The notes under the pieces were generated by a model that made no database searches, had not been told where the DNA came from, and saw only the letters and a program-made list of their open reading frames with translations. DNA of 64,000 bases from Terana coerulea. Lineage: Eukaryota; Basidiomycota; Agaricomycetes; Polyporales; Phanerochaetaceae. Shown piece by piece: positions 33,377-45,846 of the stretch. The stretch's first letter is position 1, and every line of letters begins with the position of its first letter. The translations under genes and the position numbers were made by a program. The stretch covers positions 434,001-498,000 of the forward strand of contig JAKOGH010000645.1 in NCBI GenBank assembly GCA_024811115.1. Reading direction: 5' to 3'.

Positions 33377-34477
33377 ATGGATGCCGATTCTTCTGAAGTA
33401 TCGACTCGAGTAGGTGGGTATGGGTGCTCCATTCCACTGTCGCCTCGCAGCTCCTTACAAACCACCGCCCAAATGTCTCTCCAGCATATACTCAGCCTGC
33501 TAGTAGCCTCAAAGGCGTAGACGTCGGTCGAAGTTCCGCCATCTCGCTCTCTAGCATCTTTCAGCCAACTGCTGGCATTCTGCCGTACCCACCAGATCTC
33601 GTCCTCGTCACCTCCGATCGCGTGTTCTTTTATGTGCACTCCCCGCTGCTGCTCGCTGAGTCCGACAACGACTTTGGTGGCTTGCTCGCGCCGCGCGCAA
33701 ACGCAGGCCTGTACGCGGTTGTGCTTGTCCCGGAGCCCGCGCCGGTGCTCAACATCGTGTTGCACGCGCTGTACGCGCAGCCGATCGCCCGCTTCCACCC
33801 AGCGAGCGACGTCCTCGTGCACGGCGTGGACGCGCTCGCGCGGTACGGCGCCGCGCCCGCAAAGCACCTCGCGCCACACACGGAGCTCGCACAGGCCGTC
33901 GCCGACCACGTCGCCGGCGCGCCCCTCGCGTTCTACGCGCTCGCGGGCGCGCACGAGCTGCCTGCGCTCGGCGAGCGTGCCGCGCCGCACCTGCTCGGGC
34001 TGCGGATAGCCGCGCTCGACGCGCGCACGGTGCAGCGCATCGGCCCGCTGTACCTCCAGCGCCTCGTCGCGCTGCAGCTCACGCGCCTCGACGCGCTCAA
34101 GCACACGCTGCGCCGCCCGCCCGCCGCGCACGCACCGACGGCCGGCTGCACGCCCGCGCAGCAGGCGCGCGTCCGAAGGGCTTGGGAGCTCGCGGCGGCG
34201 TACTTCGTCTGGGACGCTCGGCCTGGTGCGTGTCCCGCTCCCTCTCGTGTCGTGGGCTGTCCTGCGTGCTGCTGAACGCCTGCGTAGACTTGACCACTAT
34301 CGCGCTGGAATTGACATTCACGCCGCTCGCGGGCGAGATCGACTGTCCGGTGTGCAAGAGTGCGTTTAGCCGCCGCGTGGAGGAGGTCCTGGTCGACTGG
34401 GGCAACGTGCGCGTGAGTACACTTCTGGTGTCCGGTGTCGGCGAAGCTGACAACTCATGATTTAGCGAACTGTCTAA
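33377..34477 (+). CDS. BTB/POZ-type protein of basidiomycete family
   Basis: BTB-fold proteins mediate dimerisation or act as cullin-3 adaptors; this one's partner is unknown. Four exons in my model: 33377-33413 (MDADSSEVSTRV), 33521-34225, 34288-34412 and 34466-34477. The BTB core reads PDLVLVTSDRVFFYVHSPLL, then VLVPEPAPVLNIVLHALYAQ. The rest matches the family layout: PLAFYALAGAHELPALGERA, RIGPLYLQRLVALQLTRLDA, then CTPAQQARVRRAWELAAAYF, ending with a Cys pair segment (IDCPVCKSAF) and VLVDWGNVRRTV. The first exon is inferred from splice phases only; the body is secure. It is very G+C-rich in the middle (33650-34200). Confidence 0.72.
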
Positions 34478-35209
34478 GTTATGCCTAGAAATCGCGGTTC
34501 ACGCCCTTATTGTCCCCTTCGTGTGTGTATACGTATATTTTATCTTCGTGTGCTGTGTTGACAGGACTTGATAGAATCCGGACTCAACACAGCAATTATT
34601 TTGTTCTCATTTTATGTACCCTTGCAATCATCTCGCTCTTGTAAGCGTGACGCAATATGTACAGCAAAGTTCAGGAGGAGACGAGGGGACGATAAGTCTT
34701 TCTCGGCAGCTGCAGTGACCTGACGACACCAGTATCACGGACCGCGTTCTTTTGCGACACGCAGCGACGGCATTTACTGTAACTATTTGTGCTAAGTATT
34801 GGTTGACCTTTGATGTGTTCCATTAATGGGCCTGCAAGAGTGTATATAAGACTGCCACCTGCCAGCCAGCTGCTTATTCTCATGGATTGCCTTGACATTG
34901 CCACTACGTGCTATTTCCTCCTCAAGTACTCTAACGGTCGAGTATAAAAGAAAGGTATATAAGAGATACCTGACAAAGCCGGAATTTGGAGATGTTAATA
35001 GGCCGGCCGGTCACGCAAGGAGCGTCTATGAGATGGTTCGCGTCTATTCAGAGCATAATTACGAGGACAGACATTGTGGTTGCGAGGCATGCTACACAAA
35101 ACAGCGAGACACTAAATTTGCGACAGTGGATGGGGATGATGGAGAGCGTGGTATAAGTGCGACAAAAATATAGAGTGAAAGGGTTCAAGAACCAGTACCA
35201 ATGCGCGAT
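34478..35209. other. Intergenic; contains HAD-A 3' flank
   Basis: No gene. The part near 34960-35200 is similar to the 3' flanks of the other HAD copies, in particular the block around CTCTCCATCATCCCCATC read on the minus strand, so it belongs to the duplicated unit. Confidence 0.5.
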
Positions 35210-36360
35210 CTACGCGAGGATGCTGAACTGGAGCTGCGTCTTCCCGTCAGCCTGCACTGGCTCGCAAACAACCTTCTCCATGTTGTCGACCAAGAAGTGC
35301 GCGCCACAGTTCTCGATCTTCGAACGCTCGTGCGACGTGCACACCGCGATGACCGTCGCGCCTGACGCGATGCCGGCACGGATGCCGGACGGTGAGTCCT
35401 CGAAGACGACGCACTTCTTCGCGTCGAAGCCGAGCTCCTTCGCGGCGAGCAGGAACGGGTCAGGCGCGGGCTTGCCGGCTTTGAGACGCTTATCGTCCGC
35501 GGTGATGGTCACCTTGGGGGCGTGATGCCGACACGAGTCATGCAACCGTACGCTACGACAGCTGAATGAGTATCATATCCTGGATGGAACTAGAGCGTAA
35601 ATACTCACCATATGTCTTTGCGCCCGAAGTCGCGACGGCGTAGTGGCCGTCGGGGATGGAAGAGATCATCTTTTTCACACCAGGGAGAATACGCACAGCG
35701 CGGTCGACATTGGCAGCTTCGACCTGCCACGCATGCAGCTGGTCCTTCTGCAGAACCTTGTCCTCTTGAGCAAGCATATCTTCGTGTGCCTCCTCCATCG
35801 CCGGGTCATCGAACGCGGGCTCCTCGCGCACCGACGCCATCGTGAGCATCCCGCTTAGGCGGGTCGCGAACGACGGGCGACGCGCCTGGTTGAGCATGCC
35901 AGCGCCAAAGGACGAAGCGCGGGAAGAGGTGCGGGAGGACGACGTGGAGGACGAGGCCGAGAGGCTCGGCGTGAAGCTAGGTGTCGTCTCGCTCGAGTCG
36001 GCGGGCGAAGGGTTGTGCGAGCCGGGGCCGTGCGTGTTGTATGCGTCGGCGAAGAAAAGAATGGACTCTTCGAAGTTCTGCACCTCATCGTCCATTTCGT
36101 GCGCCTTGATGTGCGGCTTGAACTGGGCGAGGTTGTCGACGGCGCGCTTGCCGTGAGTCGCCGCGATCACGTAGTCCGGGTCCTGCCCAATGTCCTTGGC
36201 GACCTTGCCCCACGCGGCCTCGACGGCGGCGATGGAGTCGGTGAGCGTACCGTCCTGTAAAGGATGGTGAGTATCAATGCATAGGATATTAGGAGACTAG
36301 GGGATATACCATGTCGAAGAGGACGGCGTCGGCGTGGAACTGGGATGCGACTTGAGACAT
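35210..36360 (-). CDS. HAD phosphatase copy A (GPP/DOG1-like), one frameshift
   Basis: Haloacid-dehalogenase-type sugar or glycerol phosphatase, probably cytosolic; the true substrate cannot be told from sequence. Exons: 36360-36310, 36254-35609 and 35552-35210. Motif I FDMDGTLTDS spans the first intron, with both aspartates present. THGKRAVDNLAQFKPHIKAH is the cap region; motif II is HYAVATSGAKTYAYGCMTRV; motif III LKAGKPAPDPFLLAAKELG carries the lysine; motif IV is VVFEDSPSGIRAG. A Ser/Thr-rich stretch of about 60-70 residues interrupts the cap domain, unlike yeast Gpp1. The G run 35516-35520 is one base short compared with copies B-D (ITPPKVTI), so the frame breaks in exon 3. Confidence 0.85.
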
Positions 36361-36482
36361 GTTATGGATGTATGAAGTCGAGTAGAGGTGCTTCAGGTGA
36401 GAGATTGTAGGATCTGAGTGTGCGTAGAGGAAAGGTCCGTAAGAGACAATTGTTGTGTCGTTCAGCAGCGGTGGACATGCTG

Positions 36483-36490
36483 CTTAAATA
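36483..36490 (-). promoter_or_regulatory. TATA-like element of HAD-A
   Basis: TATTTAAG on the minus strand in a core-promoter block shared with the other HAD copies. Copies B, C and D have TATATAAG at the matching place. Confidence 0.55.
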
Positions 36491-38920
36491 TGTTCTCTTA
36501 CACACAGAAATGAAATACGTGAGCTCTGCCAGTCACTCGGACTTGACGTCAGCGTACCAGTGCCGCCGCTAGAGGCCGTCGATTGCGTCGAGGGAAGCCT
36601 CCGCTATGCGCCCGCATAGCCAGTGGGGCTCGCATGAGCCAACGAAAACATAAGCAAGAAGCAGTTTGCCGCGGGGTGCGGACACGACTGTTGTCTGCTT
36701 CTCAGCGTCTGCGTTGTATGAACACTGTGACGTCGTTCGGCTCTGGAGATAGGCGAGAATCAGCGCAACGGCGCCGTGTGTGAACAGAGGCAACGAAGAT
36801 CATAATCAAGGCTAGTTACGATCGATCAATAGCCACAAAGCACAAAGTGCGGCGGAGGATGGTGGTTGTGCTTGCACAGGGCGGATTTCGGAAACAAAGT
36901 TCAGAGGCACGGTGACGGAGCTAGCCGTTGCTGACTCAGCAGATCGGCGTGGCGCGTCCGGATCGGGAAGCGTCGGGAAGTGCACGACTTTCTTCATGTT
37001 CCTCATTGTCCCTCCTTGCGCCACCGACAATCGACTCGAATTTATGGTCAGCAAATGTGCAGCAACTTTCCTATGCTCATCATATCTCGTACTAGGGACG
37101 AGAGTGTTATGCCGCGGCTTGAAGGTGTGCACACGCTGCAGGGCACTGGAATCTACGGAACCTCCTAGTATTCAAAGCAATAGTGCTGAAGAGGATCGGA
37201 ATCAAACGGTCGATCTGTGGCAAGTCGAATTTACGAGAGGCTTGCCGCTTGACTACCCTGGCACGTCATGGGGCTAAGGAAGTCGGTACACACAGGTTGC
37301 TTTCGAGGGGGGGAGAGAGGAATAGTGAAGGCATGATGGTGTGTCGAAGCGACCTCGTGTACGTCCCGTTTGGCTTTACTTGGGACTGTCCATGGAAGCT
37401 TACTTGTGTGCTACATGCAAACCAGAGCTTCTACACTCCTCCAGACGAAAAGACCATGGCGCCGATGTGCTGCACGCGCAGTGTGCACGTCCCGCCGCGC
37501 ATGCTCCCTCCGTGCACGGTGCGTGTCACGCACCTCGAGCTCTTCGATCTCTTCGGTCGTCTGTTTGGCCTGGTTTCGCTCTGCAACGAGATTTGCACCC
37601 TCTAAACCATTTGGTGCCCCGCTGCCCCCGGCACGCATGTGGAACGGCGGTAGCAAGTGCGCCGAGGCTACCGTCGCCGAGGGTCGTCTGTGCAGCCTGG
37701 CGCGTTCTCATGGCCGTCTTCGGCTACAACTGCAGGCCCGGCGCGTCGCGCTGGCGCTGAATGCTGTCGATGGCATGCACATCGAGTGCGCCGAGGCAGT
37801 ATTCTCAAAAAGACTTGAGGACGCCGTCAGAGATGTGCGCGTATTGCCAGGCCGAAACACCTGAGAGCTTCAGCGGCAGCTTCGCCAGAGGGAGACAATA
37901 GAGAAGACTGCTTCCAAACATCACAGGTGTTGGTAAATCAGCTTTATTTGTGTACGGTGACGATACTCATAAGTTTTGATCTAGCGGCCGCTCGAGTTGC
38001 GTTTCAATTAGTACTTTTATCTAGGCACCCTCGATGAGAGCTTGTATGAACGTTAGTGAAATATGCAATGAAGAAACAAGTTACCTCAGCTTGTCCACAT
38101 CCACACCAGGAGCCAAGACGTGCGCGTTGCGAGTTTTCTCTCCGAGCGCTGTATGCACCCCGCTCCTTGAAGTTGTGTGGTGCGAGTGATTTCGTGGCAC
38201 TTTCATCGCAGCAACCTCGTCCCCTCCCTCCGCGCTTTCGGATGGCCACCAATACTTGATGATCAATTACTCATCCTTCGCTGGACTCTATGTATTGTCG
38301 TGCATTCACCGTCAGACGTCGAGGTACCGGATTTGCTGCCCACGCGAGGCGGTCCCAGCGCTCGATCTGCACAAGTACGAGCACGCTGCTCTCGCGCTGG
38401 GTCTCACCGAGGGGATCCCCATCGCGTGTTCGGATGCAGAGGGCCACGCATGGATGATGGGCTTCCAAGCGCGAGCATATTGCCAGGGCAAAATGGAACA
38501 CTAGAGAAACCGTGCGCTGATTCGTATCAACGGGACGCCAGACGTGTTCTGCGATGGGATGCAGGGTCGAATTCTCGTTGAAGGGTACAAGTTGCGCCAG
38601 CTCATTAGGGAAGGCTGAAATGCTGAACATGTTCATGTGTACGCATGGGCTTCATAGTTACGGCGACATTCACCGAGATTGCAGATCAGACATCACACGA
38701 CGCAAAAGCTACAGTAGTTTGAAACGCCTGTGTCAATTCTGGAAAAGATATACTAGTACACAGGTATGAGAGGGAGAGGAACTATTATAGTACAAGGCAT
38801 TGCGAGATTAGAGATACGACAGCGATGGGAGATGGAGGAAAACATAGCACAACGGCGACAAGACGATGAGATGATGCGAGGCAAGACGGGACAGATGAGG
38901 CAGGGAGGCAATCAAGCGAT
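36491..38920. other. Spacer between HAD-A and HAD-B
   Basis: 36590-36900 is near-identical, in inverted orientation, to 48600-48920 upstream of HAD-D. The remainder (36900-38920) shows several open frames of 60-165 codons, none with a recognisable motif or consistent intron pattern. No RNA gene was seen. Confidence 0.5.
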
Positions 38921-40067
38921 CTACGCGAGAATGCTGAATCGCAATTGTGTCTTGCCGTCAACCTGCACCGGTTCGCAGACGACCTTCTCCATGTTGTCAA
39001 CCAAGAAGTGCGCGCCGCAGTTCTCGATCTTCGAACGCTCGTGCGATGTGCAGACGGCGATGACCGTCGCACCTGAGGCAACGCCGGCGCGGATGCCCGA
39101 GGGCGAGTCCTCGAAGACGACGCACTTCTTCGCGTCGAAGCCGAGCTCCTTGGCGGCGAGCAGGAACGGGTCGGGCGCGGGCTTGCCGGCCTTGAGACGC
39201 TTATCGTCCGCAGTGATGGTGACCTTGGGCGGCGTGATACCGACACGAGTCATGCATCCGTAGGCTGTGAAGAACCAAGATAAGCAACACGAAGATAGGA
39301 AAGCTTAAACAGGCACACTCACCATAGGTCTTTGCACCCGAAGTCGCGACAGCGTAGTGGCCGTTGGGGATGGACGAAATCATCCTCTTCACACCGGGCA
39401 GGATGCGCACGGAGCGGTCGACGGCGATCGCCTCGAGCTGCCACGCCGCGAGCTGGTCCTTCTGGAGCTTGCCCTCCTGCTCGAGCATCTCCTGGTGGTT
39501 CTCCTCCATGATCGGGTCGTCAAACGTCGCCTGCTCGTGCTCGCGCAGCGCAGACATCGTCAGCAGCCCGCTGAGGCGGCCGAGAAACGACGGGCGGCGG
39601 AGCTGGGTCAGCTGCGCGATGCCGCCGGCGAAGGATGGGGCACGGGAGGACATGCGCGACGAGGGCGCGGAGCTCGAGGGCGTCAGGTTGGGAGTCGTCG
39701 CGCCGGAGTCGATGGGGGTCGCGGGCTGTGAACCGGGACCGTGCGTGTTGTACGCGTCGGCGAAGAAGAGGATGGACTCCTCAAAGTTCTGCACCTCGTC
39801 GTCCATCTCGTGCGCCTTGATGTGCGGCTTGAACTGAGCGAGGTTGTCGACAGCGCGCTTGCCGTGTGTCGCTGCGATCACGTAGGCTGGGTCCTGCCCA
39901 ATGTCCTTGGCGACTTTGCCCCACGCGGCCTCGACGGCGGAGATGGAGTCGGTAAGAGTACCGTCCTTGAGCAAATGTCAGCACTTTGGCGACTGAGAGT
40001 ACTGGAAGCGACTCACCATGTCGAAGAGGACGGCATCAGCGTAGAACTGGGATGCGACTTGGGACAT
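38921..40067 (-). CDS. HAD phosphatase copy B (GPP/DOG1-like), intact
   Basis: The only one of the four copies whose frame is uninterrupted. Exons: 40067-40017, 39965-39323 and 39264-38921, giving 345 residues. Motifs: I FDMDGTLTDSISAVEAAWG; II HYAVATSGAKTYAYGCMTRV; III LKAGKPAPDPFLLAAKELG; IV VVFEDSPSGIRAGVASG; C-terminus KTQLRFSILA. The cap insert is slightly different from A, C and D (SSAPSSRMSSRAPSFAGG; FLGRLSGLLTMSALREHEQA), so B is the most diverged paralogue. It has ITADDKR before motif III, like A and unlike C and D. Expected role: hydrolysis of a small phosphorylated metabolite such as glycerol-3-phosphate or 2-deoxyglucose-6-phosphate, by family analogy only. Confidence 0.9.
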
Positions 40068-40207
40068 GTTGTGTGCGAGAGTGGGTGGTGGTATGTGGTC
40101 GTAGAAGGGTATTTTCGGTAAGTGATCCTGAGCTGTAGTGGATATGCAGAGGATGAGAGGTGTGTAAAAGACGATTGTCTGGTCGTTTAGCAGCGGAGGC
40201 CATGGTC

Positions 40208-40215
40208 CTTATATA
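40208..40215 (-). promoter_or_regulatory. TATA box of HAD-B
   Basis: TATATAAG on the minus strand, about 140 nt before the HAD-B start, in the conserved block TATATAAG-N4-CATG-N5-CCGCTGCT shared by the HAD copies. Confidence 0.65.
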
Positions 40216-43200
40216 CGTTTGCGCGCCGCTTGCCCTGCTTCGGAATTTGACGTCAAGGGCCAACGCACTGGCTGCCGAAGCGGTGCCTTGGGCGTGTCGA
40301 ACAGGAAATTTGTGAGTTTCTGTTCATCCAACAAGCACGGAAGCGGCAGCGGTGGAGCGCTCATGAGCCAATCCAAACCAAGATCGGAGGCGCGGATTTC
40401 ATGCCGAGGGATCGGACGGCGGTTCGCCGCCGCATCGGGAGGGCATCGGCACGCGTCCGCCCCCGGCAAAAGATAACGCGGCACGCGAGCGCCCCTCGAA
40501 GAGACCCCAATCGGGCCGAGTGCTGCCTTTTCGGGACACCGACAGCCATCGATGGGCTTTGCTGCACGTCTTCCTCGGCGCGCCGCGCGCAGTCGGGTGG
40601 GCTTGACAACCGCCGCCGACGCGGCCGCCGCCCGACGCACGGCCCATTTTGGATCACCCGTATTTCTATTTCCCTGGTGGTGTTTTTGGGGCACCTTTCT
40701 CTCATCTGCTCGGCACATGCTCCAACGGCTCTGTGAGGAGCCACCTGGCGCAGAGCAGCCCCTGCGCTGAAGGCAGTGCACCGGTCCCACCACGTTCGTC
40801 AGCCAGCGAGCACGCACCCCGAGCGGTTGGGCCGCGACAGTCACCCTGGATTCCGTGATGGGTGGAGGCGAAGGCAGAAGGCGCGCGGCAGCGCCACCAA
40901 GGTGCGCTTTGCGGACGCCACAATCCAGCGCCTGATAAGGCAACCGAGGCGATCAAAAGCCAGCAGGTTGGCGCCACGCAATCAGTCTCCTCGGTCGCGC
41001 AGCACGCCGTCGTTCCTGGCGAGCCAAGCCCCTCGCGCTGACGACCGCCCTTCGCTCCCGCCGGCCGCGACGACCAAAAACGCAGGAAAATCCCTTCAAT
41101 GCACAATCGCTAGCCTAAGCGGGCGGACATGACAGCGTAGAGATTTGCTATGTCGGCGGTTGGGCTCTGCGAGCTGTGGAGCGGGGTGCTTATGTTAGGC
41201 GAGAAGCTTTTCGCGCCACTGACAAGGATCACCTACGCTTGCATCCGCATTTGGACAACCTGGTCGAAAATACTAAGGTTGCCCTCGGCAACTTTGATCG
41301 GATGGGCGACCACTCGGGTCGCGAGCCCAATCGTCGGCACGCTGCGTTCGCACCCCAATTACACCGGGCACAGAAGACGAGCCTCTCCACTTGCGTGAAA
41401 TACGCTCACGAAAGACCTGCGCCAAGAAGGGCTCTTTGTGCGCGTTTTTCTGATCGTGCGTGATTGGCGACAAGCGTGCTACTCGCCAGCGTGTCGCGGC
41501 GACGAGTGTGTCGGATGCCGTGCGTGCGCGTGCGTGGAGACTGCATCGTGATAAGAAAGCGTCGAAACCACCTTCGCAGGACAAGGGACGCGGCCGGGGG
41601 CGGATGAGTGGGACAGGTGGAGACCATAACGGGTCCGAGTGAACCTTCCTGGTGGGACGGCGCGCAAAACAAGGCGCAAAACACTTTGCACTGGGAGATA
41701 CGACGCAGGGAGATTTCGGCGACATATGAGTGGATATGGCAAATGGGTGGCGAGCGCACACGCGGCAGGATGTGGCAGCTCGGCTAACTGATCGTTATTA
41801 GCGCATTAGCGCGCGGAGGTGAGGATCGAAGATATCGAAGGCGCATTTCCGCGGCGCCGACGCTGCATCATCCCCCATTTCTTGCAATCAACCACGGCTT
41901 CTCAGGAACACGAGCGAGGGTGACACGGCGCAGCGCGAAGGAAGAAGGACCCGAAGCACGGCGTGTGTGCGAGATGCTGAAAGGCGTCATAGCACAGCTA
42001 GGGATAGTAGCCTAAATGACGGTGACGCAGCTGTGCTCGCTTCCAGTGCGCCGCTTCGCTACGCCTTCGCTACGTACACTCGAGTGCAGAGGTGCAACAG
42101 GACGAGTATGCAGTGGAGCGCGCCTGTGTTTCTTTGTATGGGCGAACACATCTTTCCCAGGCCAGCCGCAAGCCCTCGGAGATGTTCTCGTGAGCGCACT
42201 CAGCTGGACGACTCCCGCCGTCACCTGCCTCGCCGCCCTGGGACGGACTCGCACGGCCGTAAGTACGGCGACTGAATCCGCGCAAAGCATTCCTCCGCCG
42301 CCTCTCTATCAACGGGATCGGAATGAAAAAGGAAGTCTGCGTTTGCCACCCTCGAGCATCCCGGGCACTTGGTTGGCTGCGACCAAGCTGCGACGCCCGG
42401 CATCTCAGGTGGATGCAGGCAGGCATAATCCACGTAAACAGGGTGCGCGTCACGCGAACATGTTCCAACCCTCGATATGTCCTCTTTGTCTCTTCTCGTA
42501 CATTGGCTCAAATGCCCCTTGATCTGTCGGGCGTGTGCAGTGCCTATCTCCTTTCCATATCCGTGTCGTTGTGGGGCCGTTGCTGAGAACACGCGCCCGG
42601 TGACTATTCATACATTGAGATCCCAGGTGTGCCGCGCGCCGCCAGGTCCGGTCAATGCCGTCTTTGGTACCAAGCAGCTCTTTGCGACAGCGTTGGCCCA
42701 TCGATGTTCCCGGTGTTGCCTTCGTATGTTCTTCATTCTAGCCATTAGCTATATCACATGTCGGTTTTAGCGTAGTGGCATTCATAACTACTGAATTGTA
42801 CGCACGTCAAGCAGCTCTATCAGACCCCAATTCACTCTCTGCCGCTGTTCCTGGTCGCCAGCGCCTCGGCGTGTGTCAGAGAGATCTCCACAGACGGTCG
42901 CAGGCGAAGCACCCACTGTCCCAACGGGGTTTTGGTGTCTCCACCCGGTGTGACCACGATCGGGCAGCGCGCGATGCACGCGAGATACACGCCCGCGACT
43001 TGCTGAAAATGTCGCAGGCGTGGCCCCCACCAACGCTGCGAGCACGAAACAGGCAGGCGGGCTGCCTGATGTTCGCACCGCGCTGCACCACCCCGGAAAG
43101 GCCGCTCCACTCGCCGTCGCAAATCCCGCAGCGTTATCTGCGCTGGAAATGCGACTAGGTTGCGCATGCCATGGCGTCGTTCCGCGATCGCGTCTCGCGG

Positions 43201-44100
43201 TGTGTCGGCGGAGTCAGCAGAGCTGAGCGTGCGCCGTCCGAGTCGGCGCCACGACGGCCCACGTTTCGGGGGTGCATACTGTACTGTACGAAGACGTGTT
43301 TCGCCCCGCGCGGACGGAAGCTTGGAAGTATCAGACGGCGCTGCGACGTTTTCTCATCTTTGGTAAGTGTGAGGCTGTGTAAGATGCTGGAAGGAGAGCA
43401 GGCCGCTCATCCTACGGAGGCGCCGCTCTTGCACGGATGTCCGACGTGGGAAGGCACGATAGCACACCGGAGTTTGCTGGGGTGCGCGGAGTGGCTGTCC
43501 AAGCAGGCAATTCTATGCGTGCACAGGCATTAAAACGGGAAGATGACGAGAAGCAGCGAAATGTAACGTACTGGGCTGTACAGACAGCCGTCTGTTACCC
43601 TCTGGATGTTGGCAAAGTCTTGAAGCTTGAAGGTACACATACGGGCCTACGAGCGATTACTTAGCAGGTTCTGCAAACGTTAGGCAGTCATTGAACTTCA
43701 GATGGCACGTACAGTGCGCGATGGTTGTTAGAGAAGTGAACGAAGCGTTGCACAGGTGCACTGGTATCTTACGATGCCTTGTTCACCCTCAGCCCCCTCC
43801 CGTACCGTCCCATCACAGCAGCCCTGCCTGGCATTTCCCACTTGCCAGGGAAAACCAACCGTTCGTCGCGTTCCGTCCTTTGCAGCATCGTTGCAGGAGG
43901 CTGGACTCGGGCCGCCTGCCTCTGGCGTATTGAATGAGCTACTAGCTTCAAGCTCCAGGTACGTACGGGTGGCCTTCTTGGACGTCGTAGGGGCAGAGGT
44001 AGGGCTATCGCGTCGGGACAGGGAGGTTCGTTTCCAGTCGGCGGCTCGTCGCAGGCGCAGAGAGGTCGGTCACCGCCGGGCAGTGCCTGATGCGCCGCGC
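40216..44100. other. Gene-free G+C-rich centre of the HAD cluster
   Basis: Nearly 4 kb separating the leftward copies (A, B) from the rightward copies (C, D). Long overlapping open frames exist on both strands but reflect G+C richness; none shows a motif, codon bias or splice pattern of a gene. I could not identify a transposase, terminal repeats or RNA gene. It could be a decayed element. Confidence 0.45.
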
Positions 44101-44566
44101 CGATCTGCTGAGTCAGCCGATCAGCGGAACGTCCGATTCGTCATTCCGAGCCTCCGCTCCCGACTCTTGACTCCGAACTCCCGCGTGCGCAAGGAGCGGC
44201 CCCTGCCCTCGAGGCTCGCGCCCCTCTGCCGGGCTCTGGGGCCTTTGATCGAATCGATCCCACTGGCCGTCTTCATTATTATTTTCACTCGCCCTCCTCG
44301 CCCGCCGTGTCCCCGCGGTTATGGATCCCTATCTCCGGGCGTGCTACGTCACGATATCGCCCAGGCGCTGAGAAGCGCAATATCTGGCATATCCGCACGA
44401 GCGTGCTCGCCGGTATGTTTTCGTGGGCTCAAGCGGGCTCCACGGGCTCTGCAGGCTCACTGGGGCCGCTTCTGGAAGCCTAGACGGCCTCTCGCAGCGC
44501 CGCTGGTACGTTGACGTCAAATCCGAGGGTCTGGCAGAGCTCACCTTTTTTGCTGGTAGGAAAACA

Positions 44567-44574
44567 TATATAAG
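44567..44574 (+). promoter_or_regulatory. TATA box of HAD-C
   Basis: TATATAAG 123 nt before the HAD-C start codon, in the promoter block common to the four copies. Sequence upstream of it (44100-44540) resembles that upstream of HAD-D, for example GATCTGCTGAGTCAGC and CGTTGACGTCAA-like motifs. Confidence 0.65.
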
Positions 44575-44696
44575 CAGCATGCCCGCCGCTACTGAACCAC
44601 AGAACATTCGTCTCTTACAGACCTTTCCTCCTCACACACTCAGATCCTAGGATCTCTCACCCAAACCATCTCTACCCGACTTCGCATATTCACAGC

Positions 44697-45846
44697 ATGT
44701 CTCAAGTCGCATCCCAGTTCCACGCCGACGCTGTCCTTTTCGACATGGTATGTCCCACTGTCTCCTAATATTTTATGCCATAATACTCACCCTCCTTTGC
44801 AGGACGGCACGCTCACGGACTCCATCGCCGCCGTCGAGGCCGCCTGGGGCAAGGTCGCAAAAGATATCGGGCAGGACCCGGCCTACGTGATCGCAGCGAC
44901 GCACGGCAAGCGCGCCGTTGACAACCTCGCCCAGTTCAAGCCGCACATCAAGGCGCACGAGATGGACGACGAGGTGCAATCATTCGAGGAGTCCATCCTC
45001 TTCTTCGCCGATGCATACAACACCCACGGCCCCGGTTCATGCACGCCTTCGCCCGTCGACTCGACCGCCACGACACCCAGCCTCACCCCGAGCCTCTCGG
45101 CCTCGTCCTCCACGACGTCCTCTCGCGCTTCGTCCCGCGCCTCGTCCTTCAGTGCCGGGATACTCAACCCATCACGCCGCCCGTCGTTCGCCACACGCCT
45201 GAGCGGGATGCTCACGATGGCGGCCGTGCGCGAGGAGCCCGCGTTCGACGACCCGGCGATGGAGGAGGCGCACGAGGACATGCTCGCGCAGGAGAGCAAG
45301 ATCCTCCAGAAGGACCAGCTGCATGCGTGGCAGGTCGAAGCTGCCAGCGTCGATCGCGCTGTACGCATCCTCCCTGGTGTGAAAAGATGATCTCTTCCAT
45401 CCCCGACGGCCACTACGCTGTTGCAACTTCCGGCGCAAAGACATATGGTGAGTTCCTTGCTCTAGCCTGATGGAGAACGCGTCGCTCATTTGACTACTCC
45501 AGCGTACGGTTGCATGACGCGCGTCGGCATCACCCCTCCCAAGGTGACGATCACCGCGTGCGACAAGCGCCTCAAGGCCGGCAAGCCCGCGCCCGACCCG
45601 TTCCTGCTCGCCGCGAAGGAGCTCGGCTTCGACGCGAAGAAGTGCGTCGTTTTCGAGGACTCGCCGTCTGGCATCCGCGCCGGCGTCGCGTCAGGCGCGA
45701 CGGTCATCGCAGTATGCACCTCCCACGAGCGTTCGAAGATCGAGAACTGCGGCGCGCACTACCTCGTCGACAACATGGAGAAGGTTGTCTGCGAACCCGT
45801 ACAGGTTGATGGCAAGACGCAGCTCCGGTTTAGCATCCTTGCGTAG
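44697..45846 (+). CDS. HAD phosphatase copy C (GPP/DOG1-like), one frameshift
   Basis: Exons: 44697-44747 (MSQVASQFHADAVLFDM), 44803-45447 and 45503-45846. All four HAD motifs are conserved as in copy B. The A run 45382-45385 is one base short relative to copy A (LPGVKKMISSIPDGHYA), which stops the frame at KR followed by TGA. Before motif III it reads ITACDKR instead of ITADDKR. Copy C and F-box copy 3 form the first of two tandem [HAD + F-box] units. Given the same kind of indel in single-copy genes, this copy may well be functional. Confidence 0.85.

Noticed and set aside
40209..43533. Many open frames of 100-244 codons on both strands.
   Set aside because: They overlap each other in several frames, lack motifs and start contexts, and follow from G+C-rich sequence with few stops.
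44577..44650. Short upstream ORF starting CATG just after the TATA box, present in all four HAD promoters (MPAATEPQN..., MFTAAEGQN..., MSTAAERHN..., MASAAKRPD...).
   Set aside because: The ATG is only about 4-6 nt past the TATA box, so it most likely lies upstream of the transcription start. The similarity is explained by duplication of the promoter.
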